64,000 bases of DNA, from assembly GCF_001039355.2 (NCBI RefSeq), contig NW_019775658.1:47419-111418 (forward strand). Reading direction: 5' to 3'. Made by a program: the position numbers and the translations under genes. The DNA comes from Lingula anatina (Eukaryota; Brachiopoda; Lingulata; Lingulida; Lingulidae). The notes below the pieces were generated by a model. It saw nothing but the letters and a program-made list of their open reading frames with translations. It had not been told where the DNA came from and made no database searches. Of this stretch, positions 1 to 12,600 are shown piece after piece (the first letter of the stretch is position 1; the number at the start of each line of letters is the position of its first letter).

Positions 1-560
1 TTTTTTTGTGAAAATTTAATTTTTCACATATTGGCATTTTCAAGGTGTGACTTTGAAGTTCCACAGGCTTGAAGACCCAGGCTAGTCACATTTTCTGAAA
101 ATCCATGATACATATATTTTGTTATTAAAAATTGATTGTCATTATGCTGTTAACCATTATGTAATATTGCATCAGAATAGAAGAAAACACAATTTTGGGT
201 GTTGCTGCCATGATGACCATTATGGGAAAACCATGTTACTTATTATTGCCAAACTTTCAAAAAAGAAATACAGGACTGAAATGCAGCCTGAGTTGGAAAA
301 GCAGTCTAATTGACTTCTTTTTCTGGAAGTTTTACATTTTCAAAGTGTGATCTTGAACTCCCATGGGCCTGAAGCTTTATGCTTGTTTCACATTTTACTT
401 ACATTAGTATTACCTGTTGAGCATAATTAAAATTTGATGTTGAATTTGCAGTTTAACATAATGTACTTTTGCATCAGAATTGACAGTAGCCTATTTTGTT
501 ATTTCCTGCTTTTTGTCTGTACATTTGACAGCTTTGCTACCTTGTTCTATATTTTTCACC
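1..560 (+). repeat. Dispersed repeat family A, two tandem units, in an Ena/VASP intron
   Basis: Two related units lie head to tail. Both carry a core resembling 'cccatgggcctgaagc' preceded by a 'ttttcaaagtgtga' motif. The second unit (about 320-545) matches 55810-56030 nearly base for base over about 160 bases, and partial relatives occur near 11710-11830 and 30090-30320. No coding potential is visible. It ends about 100 bases before the Ena/VASP exon at 661. I cannot assign it to a transposon class. Confidence 0.7.
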
Positions 561-660
561 AACATGTTGTAAAGCACACACAGTTAAACTATTGAAGAAA
601 TGAAAACTTGCAACTTGATTATAGACACTTACCTAAGCTCTCTTGACTTCTGTTCTGTAG

Positions 661-1227
661 GAAGATAATTCCACAAGTAGCGCCAGCAGTGCACCCCCAA
701 TACCAGCAGTTTCATCTTCACCAAATATTGGGGAAATCAAGAGAAAAATGTCACTGAGTTCATCAAATGGCAATGGTCACAAAACAGTAGAAGTGAATGG
801 TTCAGAGTCGCCCAAACTTGGTCGAAGGTAAATAATATTTCAAATATGGTTAATACTCAATATGTATTAACAAAATAATTTATAATGCACAAGGCATTAA
901 TCAGGAAAAATCTTGAAATTGAAATATTAGAAAAATTTATTAAGTAATTAACAAACCTAATTTAGAGTATTGGAAAATATTACATGAATCACAGGAAGTG
1001 TGAATAGACATCAGGCAAATTATGTCAACCTACCTACATAATATTTATCTTATTTTGTCCATGTCCACATTTAGATAGTATTGAAGGTTAAAGGCATTTA
1101 AATGAGCATTAGACCTTTATATTGCAAGAATTCAATTTATATTGAAATTTCCCTTAATTACCAAGGATACCTAATCTAAAAAGGCCATGTGTAAGATAAC
1201 TGTACACAGCTCACATGTTTTACAAAG

Positions 1228-1278
<51 letters not shown>

Positions 1279-1989
1279 GTAACCCTACACATATTTCTGA
1301 TCCAAAATTTGTTTGAGTCGTATGTTTTTAGTTTTTGAGTCACTCTCGTTAACGGAAATACAGACTGATAAATGTCGGTTGTGACAGTCAATAAAATGAA
1401 ATAGATCAAGATTTCTCAAAGGTTTTGGAAAGAATCACATGCCTTTAAAAATTTCTCTCAGCATATGAAGTAAAGTTACTTTTGTACTGCATAATACCTA
1501 GATAGATACAAGCCATTCTTATTTGAAGGACACAAAGACTTTAACTAAAATTATTTATTGATGTATTCTAATTTATTCCTGCAGGTGGTTGGCTAAAATT
1601 ATTTATTGATGTATTCTAATTTATTCCTGCAGGTGGTTGGCTGACAGTGTTGCTAATGGGACGTCTAGAAGCAGTGACGATGCAGGTATCAGCAGCTCAA
1701 ATATGGAAGCTTTCAAACAAGAAATCTTGGATGAAATGAGGAAAGAAATACAGAAAGCCAAACAGGAGATAATTGAAGGTACTTGATTGCCGTGAATTTC
1801 AGAAAAATAAAAGTAGTCAAAGTCAAATCTGTAGCCTGCAAAACTTGACACCCAATAATTTTTTTTTAGCTAAGTTAACAGAAACATCAATATTAATGAA
1901 CTTTTATAACCAATAGCCTATTTCTTCTATGAAACATACACAATTGTTTTTTAATTTCAGCCATAAGGCAAGAATTGAACAGACGATAA
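661..1989 (+). CDS. Ena/VASP family actin regulator, C-terminal exons (5' end outside window)
   Basis: Three coding exons, 661-827, 1633-1778 and 1961-1989, join in one frame with GT-AG introns and stop at 1987-1989. The first exon encodes a Ser/Pro-rich linker with an RKMS potential kinase site. The second begins with WLADSVANG and runs into an amphipathic coiled coil (EILDEMRKEIQKAKQEIIE), completed by the third exon ending in RQELNRR. This C-terminal heptad block is the tetramerisation region of the EVH2 domain in Ena, Mena, EVL and VASP. Family members bundle and elongate actin filaments at leading edges and focal adhesions. The EVH1 and proline-rich parts must lie upstream of the window. 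The sequence supports the family strongly; I do not choose among paralogues, though most invertebrates have a single gene, enabled. The acceptor of the second exon is duplicated (see findings). Confidence 0.93.
1229..1278. repeat. (ATT)n microsatellite
   Basis: About 17 uninterrupted ATT triplets within the Ena/VASP intron between 827 and 1633. Confidence 0.95.
1545..1640 (+). repeat. 48-bp perfect tandem duplication spanning a 3' splice site
   Basis: The segments 1545-1592 and 1593-1640 are identical. Each holds the pyrimidine tract, 'ctgcag' acceptor and first eight exon bases of the Ena/VASP penultimate exon. The downstream copy (acceptor AG at 1631-1632) gives the open frame. Use of the upstream copy (AG at 1583-1584) would add 48 in-frame bases that contain a TGA stop seven codons in. 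Confidence 0.95.
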
Positions 1990-4720
1990 ATCTCTATACA
2001 CAGTGTGATGAACAACAAGACCATTATACAGGTGCTGCCACAAGGAGGAAGGAGACATCCTTTTAACATGGCTGTATTTTATAGGAGCCCTCTCTTCTTG
2101 AAAGCTTCATATCTATATTATGGGTTATCATTTGAAAATATATGGTGAAGCAGAGGTCCTTAAAGCAGTATCTGCTGATATAAAAACGCCAGGACCAGAA
2201 GGTTTTGACCGTCATGAAATCTCTTTGGACTGGACTCAGTTACGTTCCCCATGCCACTGAAGCACCCAGTTGTAAAGCCCATTTGAATCTTTCATTTTAC
2301 TTGTCAGAAGTTATAAGCTGCTAAAGCTTGGGAACTTGGCAAAAAAGATTATTATATCATGTAGCTTTTCGCTGCTTTGCACTTACATATATTCAAGACA
2401 TATGGAAGAAAGAATTTGTGAGCTTACAAGGTTTTCTGCACTTGAGGACATCTCCATATTGCACCAGTATTAATTAAGCAATTAAAGCAAATACATGGAT
2501 ATGCCTTGGGGTGAAGATATTAGCAGCTATTGCCAATTGGTCAATTAATGGTATACTAGCTTCTGAAATGCCAATGCATAGTATAAAAATAAGGTTTCCT
2601 TTTTATATCCAATATATAATTCCTTACAATTCAGTTGTTGGAGAATTCCATTATAGTGTCTTGTTTTTAAGACTTAACTTTTTTATTGTGGAGGAAGTAT
2701 ACATCATTCCAAAAAAAGGAGACCAAAAGTAAGGCGGGAATCTTACAGAAATAAAGTATTGTTGATTGTATGTGAAGAAAGCTATTGGTCGCACATGTTT
2801 TGAAAATCCTTATTGTGTAACAATAGGGATAGGAACCAAACGTCTTGACAGAAGATGTGCAAAGAATCCAGAATCTGGATAAGACGGGACATGAGTACAA
2901 AACTGTCACAAGTTTGACCAAGTTTTATTCAATGAATACTGGTGCATTGTCATGTTCCAGAATATTAATTGTATTGGAGCCATGAAATGGCCACCACGTG
3001 TGTATATAAATAATGCATGTAAATTGTGAAGGATATAAAGTAATTAATACTTTTTTCTGTTCTGTATGTAAAATTTCTTCAACATTCAGTGTCCACTTGC
3101 CTACTACAGGGCTGATCAACTTTTACTAACTATCTGCATTTTTAGGTAGTATAGCTAGCTTTCCCAGGGGCATTGCTTTTTAAAAGTCTGTTTTTAATTT
3201 GCATATGTACCATTTCAGTTAAATCACACCAGGCATTAATCTATGCAAATGGTAGTGAAAGAAGAGTTACTTTCAGTACAGATGAAATGCTCATGTCTTC
3301 CCTTAAAATCAGAACATTTTGGACGAGATCGGTCTTTCAGTTGACATATGAAAAATTTACTATTATATATACGAGTTTGTAAATGTTGGCAATCGTTCTA
3401 CCAGAAGGTAGGTTTTGAAAGATACGAAAAGTCTGGAGGCAAGAGTATGGATCTGTATATATAAAAACCTCGAGTTAATAATTGTGTTTGTTGATGTAAT
3501 CATTACATTAATTTGAGGGTCCTTTGTAACCATGTAATATTTATGATGATGTAGTGATTGGTTTAATATAATGTTTAGAGGTAATCTGAATTTCATTCCA
3601 AGACTTTAAGACACCAATAAATATTATTGCTTGCCTGATATTTTTCATAACAACCACAAACTCACTTGCCCTTTTATACACGGATCTGTGAATTATCAGA
3701 AAATAAAGAAACAAGGAAATTATTTTTAGTTTCATTGCTAGGTATATTTCTTGATATTGTTTTGTTTAGTTCATCTATGGTATTTCTATGGCAACAAAAG
3801 GGTAATAGACTTGGCATTTTTAGCAAAATTAAAACTAAACAAAAAACTATATTTGAGATTACACGAGATGCACGGGTGCACAATGACCGAGTGCCTTTGC
3901 TATGGGTGTCCTAGTCAGTGAAAGTAAATGCTGTAAAAGAAGGTATAGATTACTACTTACTTTATACAGACTGAGTGCAATACGTCACCAATTGATTTAT
4001 GTGATTAAAATGTTCAATTAGTAACTGCATGGAATGTAAGGTACCACAAGGTAATTCAAAGGCTATTTGCAACAGTGGTTTGTTGCCAAATTTAGTCTCT
4101 TGCGTCATTTGTGGATATTGGAAGAATTTTAATTGTTACATTTAGAAAATGGAATATGCAACAGAGTTGCATAATTACTGAATAGATGATGATTTGGTAA
4201 GGTTATTGGAGTAGAAGAGTATAGCATTGTTGTGCAAAAAAGGATAATTTCATGAAGAGCATGGAAAAATGAAAAGACTTCAAAATCATAGATGTTTTGG
4301 ATGTGAGAGAGTATTGTCTTTAAATAAAAAAAAATCTCTGAAATGTGAATGTAGTGACTTTGTATAAATGTCATCTTAAGTCACCTGTAGAATAGAAGAA
4401 TGATTTGTCTATTTAAGAATATTTGTTTTCTTTGTTCACTTGTTTTATATGTAATGATTGCTGAATAATTGTTTCAATTAGAGATACAGAAAGAAAGACT
4501 TTAAAAAGGGTTAAGTCATAAATGCATTCAGTCAAAATTCAAATTAAGCATTTCCCTTAACATTAACCTGTTTTTGAGGAACCTTGCTATTCTGTTTATA
4601 ATTTCTGTTCATAATTTTGATATGGTATCCACAATATCAATTATAAATATATATATACATATGTATGCCTTTTACCTTAATCATGTAAAAAGAAACCAAT
4701 AAAGGTAGCCAAAATTACTT
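1990..4720 (+). other. Ena/VASP 3' UTR (inferred)
   Basis: No exon-like coding sequence follows the stop at 1989. AATAAA hexamers occur at 3616-3621 and 4698-4703, so the transcript may end near 3640 or 4720. The region is AT-rich and unique apart from short homopolymers. The 3' end is inference from the hexamers only. Confidence 0.5.
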
Positions 4721-5635
4721 ACTATTTATTGCTTTACATTTGAATTGCTATGTAAATAGATGAGGTTATTGATAGGTTATTTTAACCTCTGAAATTATGT
4801 CAAATATAGTGATTCTTCCAGCTCTAGAAAAAATTACCTCTTGTTATTGCTGTTGCTCTGCTGGAACTTGATGCGTGGATTTGAAAGGAACAAAAGCAAC
4901 AATATTTGGGGAACTTTTCAGTTTTTTTTAAATAGGATCTTAAGATGAAGGAAGGGGGGTATTTTCATATTATCACCTGCAGACAACTGCAGGTGCTCTG
5001 TATTAACAAAATCCCTGCCGTGCATGAAACCACAAAAGCCTCAGAAATTTTGTTGGCTATGCAGGCCTCAGGATTGCGATAGGTTTGATTTCTCAGTTGT
5101 GTCAGTTTGATTGCCTGCCATCTTAAGCTGAAGTATTATTTATCCTTGCTCTTTGAACTGGCAGATGTTTGGTATCAATGTCCATGAAAAAAATCTATCT
5201 GGGTAACAATAACGGTGCTCTGGATTATACATGTAGCCCAAGAGGGCAACAGAAGTTTTTACCACTATCATAGGTAAAGGAGATGCTTTATTTAAAAATA
5301 CAGGGTTTAGCCTTCGGGTTTGGTTTGACTATCTTTGAGGGTAAAGTAACATTTGAATGGGTGACAATCTTTGTAACAGAAGATAAAGATGAATAGTCCA
5401 AAAAATTAAAACTTGACTGAATTTTAGCCATCATTGTTAAACCCTAGATACATTGTTTGGCTGTTAGAAAACACTATGGTTAGCCAGAATACATATCCTT
5501 CGTAATTTAATAATTTGCTGAATAGATTGAACACAAGGATCATTACACACAGTTAAAGAAATGACAAACAGAGCATTGAGATTTTTGTTGATTGTGGCGT
5601 CATCTAGCGGTATATTGTATTTAAATTACAAACAA
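4721..5635. other. Intergenic stretch between Ena/VASP and LBR
   Basis: No gene or known element was seen. A short perfect hairpin (CACCTGCAG, 4-base loop, CTGCAGGTG) lies near 4975-4996. Confidence 0.5.
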
Positions 5636-5797
5636 AAGTAGCCAATCAGACAACTAGCTACATTTGTGTCAGCTATCAGCCAATCAGAACGAAGCCCGCC
5701 AAAGCGTCGGTTACGCTTTAGCGTGGGTTATTCAAGTTCAAAGGGTAGATTAATTACTTCGGTTTTATAAACGTAGCAAAGTTTTACGAAATTAAAG
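5636..5797 (+). promoter_or_regulatory. Candidate LBR promoter and noncoding first exon
   Basis: Two identical GCCAATCAGA boxes at 5641-5650 and 5679-5688, 38 bases apart, resemble paired NF-Y sites. About 110 bases further on, 'attaaag' at 5791-5797 is followed by a consensus donor gtaagt. I infer a TATA-less promoter and a noncoding first exon ending at 5797, spliced to the acceptor at 6990-6991. Transcript ends are not visible in the sequence. Confidence 0.45.
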
Positions 5798-6991
5798 GTA
5801 AGTCGACAATCATTTACATATAAAGGGGTGGTAGATGCACATCTGGAAATGTAAATCCATTTAAGCTCCTTAACATATTTAACCAATATCTCGTCGATGC
5901 TGTCAAAATTCCTTTGCTTTGCTTGCAAAAGAAACAATGACAAGTGCCCGGTCACCGACCAGCGCATCGGTTTTATTAATTTAGTGTAGATTTGTTTGTC
6001 ATGAATCGTAATTGTTTGTAGCATTGTGCCCTTTCAAGTAATAATTTACATCGACGTATGTCACAAGACTCTGTAAATGATTCTTGGCGAGATATATGTG
6101 GTAGATAGTTTTTTAGGTCAAGTAGGCCATATTAAAACATGAAGGCACGACCTTGAAATTAGGTCATGATATGACGCTGCCTATGGCAAACGTTTCCCGG
6201 TGAGACATTTTAAGTAGCGTTTCCCAGCGCTGTCATGATATGGTAAACATTGCAAAACGGAAATGTATTAAACAAAAGAGTTATGTAATTAAGGGATGAT
6301 TTTGGATGAAAACTACAAGTTAAAACGAAAGTTGACGAATTGAATGGGAATGTGGAGATCAGAAGTACTATCCATTAGCTAATCAATTTATATCACATGC
6401 CCTGTTAATACACTATATTTCGTGACATTCCAAAAGGGTTCTGATTGGCACATCAGTACAGCCAGTTAATATAGCTTGCCTGATTGTAAGTCACAGGCTT
6501 ACTCTCTACGCTGTATAAGTGCTTGCAAATTACAGCAGTTGTTTAAGCATTTATCTCGGAAGTCTCTCACTTGATGGCATAATACCTGTTAATGTTAAAA
6601 ATCAGAGAGCTTTGTAATGACGTAATGGATATTGTCATTGGGCCAATGAGAGTAAAATGAAAAAAAAAAACTTGTTTATTCATGTTAAAATACAGTACTA
6701 TAGTATGTCAATGTGTTAGTTTCTTGACTTTATTTTGTAATTATATTTACCCCATGTGTTTTGATTATACTGTAAATATGGCACCTGCATGACAGCTTTA
6801 TAGTTTCAAATATCTACAACCATAAAACATCTTACATTATATATATTAATTTGAGATGTGATAATGAATGGGTGTGTGTGATTTCCTGCAAATGAACCTG
6901 AATATTTGGTCATGGTATACTAGAAATAATTAATTCATTGGCATTCAGATGCACAATTGACAAAGTGTGGTACTGTTTTAAGTTATTACAG

Positions 6992-7040
6992 ATAAGAAGC
7001 ACTCAGAATGCCTGGAACTCCCGCAAGACCTGCAAAACAG
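6992..7040 (+). other. LBR 5' leader exon with short upstream ORF or alternative N terminus
   Basis: The exon lies between 'attattacag' and a 'cag|gtattc' donor. It holds an ATG at 7008 encoding MPGTPARPAKQ up to the donor, phase 0. The next strong acceptor (7172-7173, after a pyrimidine-rich tract) would continue it for only GCC TAA, making a 12-codon uORF. Alternatively the weak acceptor after 'cacaaaag' near 7274 would splice it directly into the Tudor frame and make it the true N terminus. Confidence 0.5.
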
Positions 7041-7257
7041 GTATTCACACTGTGTATATTATGTAGGGCTTTGTTAACTTCTGCTTATCTTTTTCATGGG
7101 AAAAGGTGTAATAACACAATTGAACTTGATTTGCATGCTTCATAAATTCTTGCTTATTTTATTTCACTTGTAGGCCTAATTTTTTGGGATACTAAATCTA
7201 GTGGTATTAGCTACCTGCAATACAAGAACACATTTAAATTGGGGAAAAACACAAATT

Positions 7258-9629
7258 ATGTCCAGTCCACAAAAGAGTAGGTTACATGATGTGGGAGATG
7301 AAGTTTATGCAAAATGGCCAGGCAGTAATCTTTGGTTTCGAGCCAAGGTTCTGAACAATAAAGATGGGCGCTACACTGTAAGATATATGGAAGGAACTGA
7401 AGAAACTATCAGCCAAAAACACATCAGTGTAAGTAATTAAAGGGTGAGTTTGCAGAGTAGCTTCCACTCCTTACTGTGTGTTTTAGTTTGAATTTGAAGT
7501 CTTGTGTTGTCCCTTAAACATTACATTGAAGAGTGGTTGATCCTTCTCAGTGTCACATATTGTCAATACATAAAGTGTCATTTATATTATTTCATTCATG
7601 GTTTAATAAATCTGGGTGTTCAAACTTCCTTGATTTTGTATTACTAGCTACCTGTAGGCAATATGTGACACTTGTATAGGCCTTTTCTGTATGACAAAAT
7701 AAAATGTACAGAAAATGCCAGACTTGTCTGCAATGTAAACCTGCCTTTCAATCTTTCTACTAACAGTTTGCACTATTTACTCCTACTGTCAGGTGTTTTT
7801 AAGGTAATTTTCCTTCAAATTGACACTTTGCGTGACATTGGCAGTCTTTCCTTACTGTGTGTGTGCATTAAATAGAAGGAGAACCAGAATAAGTCTAATT
7901 GATAGCTTTATCTCTTTAAAGAGAAATTACAAATTTGTGTGATAGCTTTAGTCGTATGGATTCTTTCAAATACTTTTTATCACTAAGCATTTAATCATTA
8001 TAAGGATAAAAACTGTAAGATTTATAAAGTAGGAAACTTGAAAAGTGAAGTATACCAAGGTTAAACAGCTATCCTCTAATTTATAAAAGAATAGATGTGA
8101 ACTGAAGGTTACTGACTGAACTACTACTCCAGTTTTTGCTCCCCAGCATGTAATATATCTCTGACATGGTTTCCTTTGTGTGAAATCAATGCCTTTAGTA
8201 AAATTATCAACTAAGAACTTTGAGTAAAAAAAAGCAACCTGATATATGCAAAAATTGACCATGTTTTTTCTCTGTCTCTCTCTAAATTTAGGCCATGTCA
8301 AACTTCACCAGAAGTTCTAGGTCACGGTCCAGATCTAGAAGTCGGGGCAGATCTCCGGGGCGCAAGTCCAAGGCAAGTCCTTCTCGCAAAGCCAAGCAAA
8401 GTCCATCCCCAGCCAGGAAACCTCGCAGTTCTTCAAAATCTCGCAGTTCTTCAAAGACCCGTGCTGCAGCCACACCTTCTACTCCTACAAGGCAATCTGC
8501 AAGGCTTGCAGAAAAGCAGGTATTAAATTCTGTGGTTGATGCTATTGATAGATTATTTATGCTAGAATTTTGTATTTTTAATTGATGTTCATAAGTAACT
8601 GAACTCATGCTAGCTGATTTGTTTGCTTATGCAAAAGTTTACGGTAATTTAATCAAACTGACAAGCTGTTGAGAAAAAAGGGTCATTATCAATGTTTTTA
8701 AAAAAATGGTTAAATGCTACCATGAGTCCAGAAGGTAAATAATCAGTGTATATTACTGTGTGTTTGTGATATGAAAATGGTCTAATGCCATGTTTTGCTG
8801 TGGAACTGTCGGAGGAGGATGCATTTTGTTTCCGTTAAATGGCAAGGTCGGTTTTTTATGCTGCGTCTGAGTTTATAGGACTTGCTGCTGCACTGCTGAG
8901 TTATTTAAACTCACTGCCTGAAAGCTTGACAAGGTAGATTTTTCCAATTTTTTTTCTTCCTAATTTTTCATACTGTAGATTAACTAACACAGTTTTAAAG
9001 TTTGGTTTGATATTAACCATTCGTTTCTTTTTGATAAAAATTCATTATTAAAAAGCTTGTCAAGAGTATATGCTAATGCCTTTTTAACTTTTTTATAGTA
9101 TGAACCTGAGAAGAAAGTTGAGGTTGCACGAAGATCTAGCCCTCCCAGGTCAAAAGCAAGAGGAGATGACCAGTCTCTCGCAGGTCCAGTTTTTGCACTG
9201 CTTGGAATACTGCTTTCACCAGTTATGCTTTACACTCTCAATCTCCTGTGTGCCAAGGTAAGATAAATATGATCTATTTTAGTTTAGCACACTAGATTTT
9301 TTAAACTGCTATTGATCTTTTGTAATTTTATGTGCTCACTTATTTTACAATAGACCAGTAATAATCTTTGCTTTATCCCATTCCATAAGGATTCTTGCAA
9401 GTTGAGGATGCCAATGTTCCCCAAGAAAGTGTCGGATTATTTTGACTCCAAGGCAACTATGATTGTGTTGGGATGGTTCTTGTTCCAAGTTGTCTTGGCG
9501 GCCCTCCCAGTTGGCAGGGTCATATCCGGACTCCCTGTCAGAGGATCACAGAAACTCAAGTACAGATGCAATGGTGGGTTTTCATACAATTGCTCAGTTT
9601 TAATATGGCTGTTTATTTATTTATTTATT

Positions 9630-9681
<52 letters not shown>

Positions 9682-12600
9682 CGTGATTCTCATGTTGCTT
9701 TAGAGATAATCTTTATCTTCAGTAACTTTAAATGTGAAGAAAAACTACAAATTATTCGTGATTTTTTCCAGTATTAAGGTCATGCAAGTAACTGTTAATT
9801 AATTATTCACTTTATTAATTTTAATCAAATTTATATGAAGGGGCATGAAAATACATCAACTTTTGGGCATCCATATTTCTTTTTTGGGTCATATGTTAAG
9901 TTTAAATATTAAATAAACCCTTTCACTAACAGGAAGTTGTATTTCCAGGTTCCATAGCACTGGTGTTGAGTCTTGTAGCCATGGCTGTTGGCCATGCTTA
10001 CTTCAAGGTGAACTTGGCTGTTGTTCACACTCTGTGGCTCCAGTTGATTTCTGCTGCCACAGTGTTGTCCCTTGTTCTCAGTGTGGTCCTGTACATCCAG
10101 GCCAGGAAAGCCAAACCAAGTGCTGTGGCACCTGAAGCCACTGGTTAGTATATCATGGCAGTTGGATTAATTATATTTAATCGTTCTTAACAAGGTTTGG
10201 GTTCTGACAATTTGGGAACTGTTTGTTACCAAGACCTATTAATGATTTAACCCTCTAATTTTATGTTAATATTGGATAAAAGTTGTGAAGTTTTTTGAAA
10301 GCAGGGTACTATTTGTTTGTCATTGTTTGATAAAAGAATGGTGTAATGCAAGACAGTAACAATAATTGACATATAGGACACCTGAACAATTGACTTGGCA
10401 CATATATATTTTTCATCAAAGCAAGATTTCTGTTTATTATTGAATTTTTTTTTTTTTTTTTTTTAATTATTATTTTTTTATTTATTTCAGGTAATATTTT
10501 GGTTGACTTCTGGGTGGGGCGCGAGTTGAACCCTCGTATAAGGACATTTGACTGGAAACTCTTTATGATACGTTTTGCATACCTCAGCATGTTGGCTGTT
10601 GATGTGATCTTTTTGGTTGAGGCATACACTGGCAAATCAGGGATGTCAAACTACCCATTCCTTCTGGTAGCTGGTGTGCAGGTTTTGCACTGTGCTGTCC
10701 AAGTACTGAATGAGGTATATCAATTGAGTAATTGAAATTGTCATTCCAATGAGTTGTAGATTATTTTAAAACTAGAAAAGCACTCCTCCAAGGCAGCAAT
10801 TTTTGATTATTATTGATTATTGATCCGGATCACCACCAAAAACGAATCTTTTCTAAGTTACCCATTTACCACCTACCCTGAAAATTTCATCAAAATCAGT
10901 TCATAACTTTTTGAGTTATGTTGATGACAAACAAACAGACAGGGGTGAAAACATAACCTCCTTGGCGGTGGTTATTAGGGTTTTACGATATCAGTACTAA
11001 GTATCTCACATGTTACTGACCATGTTTAAAATATATCAGGTGCACACCTCATTGTGTTGGTATAGGTTAATGGTATTCCATAAATTGGACATTAAACCTT
11101 TTAAGATAATCTTGTAAGGCATTGGCATTCAGGTATAAAATTATATAACAAAATGCTCAGCTTTTGCTTTTAGTCAGCATTGTTAGATGTAAATAAAAAA
11201 GTAAAATAACTTTTCCGAGGACTGCCAAAGAGCATATCAACTTCATTTCAAGGTCAGTAATTGCATAACAGTGACATAAGTTAACAAATATTAAAATCTC
11301 TTGTTTTTAGGATATGTTTCTGACTATGCCTGACATAACCAAGATGGGGCTTGGATTCATGTTCATCTATGGATTCATGTTGGCAGGACCATTTGGTTCT
11401 TCCATCCAGGCACGATATCTATTAGAGCACCCTCAAACTCCACCATTGTGGGCACTAGCTAGTGTGGCTCTGCTAAACTGTAAGTAGCATTTACTTATGT
11501 ATTATTATTTATTATTGTTATTTATTTATTTATTTTATTTTAATCATTATTTTTTAACATAAAGCCATGACCTTTGTATTGTTGCCTTTTTACTGTTAAT
11601 GCAATAAATGGAAAACCTTATTTTCAAAATAACTGGTGGTCAGGAGTATTTAAAAGCTGTAAAATATAAGTCCAGTCTGATTAGCAGTGTTCTTGGAACT
11701 TTTTTTAATCACACATTGGCAGTTTAAAGTGTGACTTTGAACTCCCATGGGCCTGAAGCCCTGTGCCAGTTACATCTTTCTGAATGTCCACATTAACAGT
11801 ATCACATAATTAGTAAATGCGGATGGTAATGTTGTTAAGCAATTTTTTTTTTTTTTAAAGTCGGATTTGCTTTTTTATGATTTATATATGTACACCTTTT
11901 TTTATCAGTTCATTACATTTTGGTATTGGTTTCTTTTTTCCAGTGTTTGGTTTCATCCTTTATCAGTCAACAGTTTCACAGAATGCCAGATTCACAAGGA
12001 ACCCCTATGACCCAACATTATCACGTAAGTATGCCCTGAACAAAGCATAAGTTTTCTAACTTGTGTTAGAAGTCAATCACCTCAGTGTTTTTAGCTAATT
12101 TTCTAATTCTCATACCAATGCAAAATACTTTGAATTCTTTTGTGCGTTTTACATTGCCTAGATATTGCTTTTCCTCTGAATATGGGCTATTCACTGAATT
12201 TAGCAAAGGTTACACAGCAAAGCTCACTTTTTCTTTATTANTTTTTTTTTTTCGGAGAACGGACGAAAATCGGTGCGCGCGCAGGATGTCATCCATAAAA
12301 TTAAAAAAAGTGTGGCCAAAGGGAAAAAACATTTTAGAAGAATAGCTGCACTGTCTTTAACTCCATTTTCTTTCTTATGCCATTTTTTTAACAACTCATT
12401 TCCAGACTTGGAGAGCATGCCGACCAGTGTCCCAGGGGAGCGGCTGCTTGTGTCAGGAATGTGGGGAATGTGCCGCCATCCTCTATACTTTGCAGAACTT
12501 GTTTTGATATATGCATGGTCACTGGCTTGTGGTAAGTTGCATAAAAATTAAACAGTCCATTATCCATTTAAGGTATTTTGAAGATATTTTTGCCTGGTTT

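Noticed and set aside
1176-1409. Minus-strand ORF with poly-Ile
   Set aside because: It is the translation of the (ATT)n microsatellite.
8288-8608. Minus-strand ORF of 106 codons opposite the RS exon
   Set aside because: It is the antisense shadow of the repetitive RS/SP codons of LBR; there is no independent evidence for it.
12085-12345. Possible duplicated or missing LBR exon at the single N at 12241
   Set aside because: Exons on each side (11944-12024 and 12406-12531) join in phase and match the paralogue's exon lengths, so nothing coding appears to be lost.
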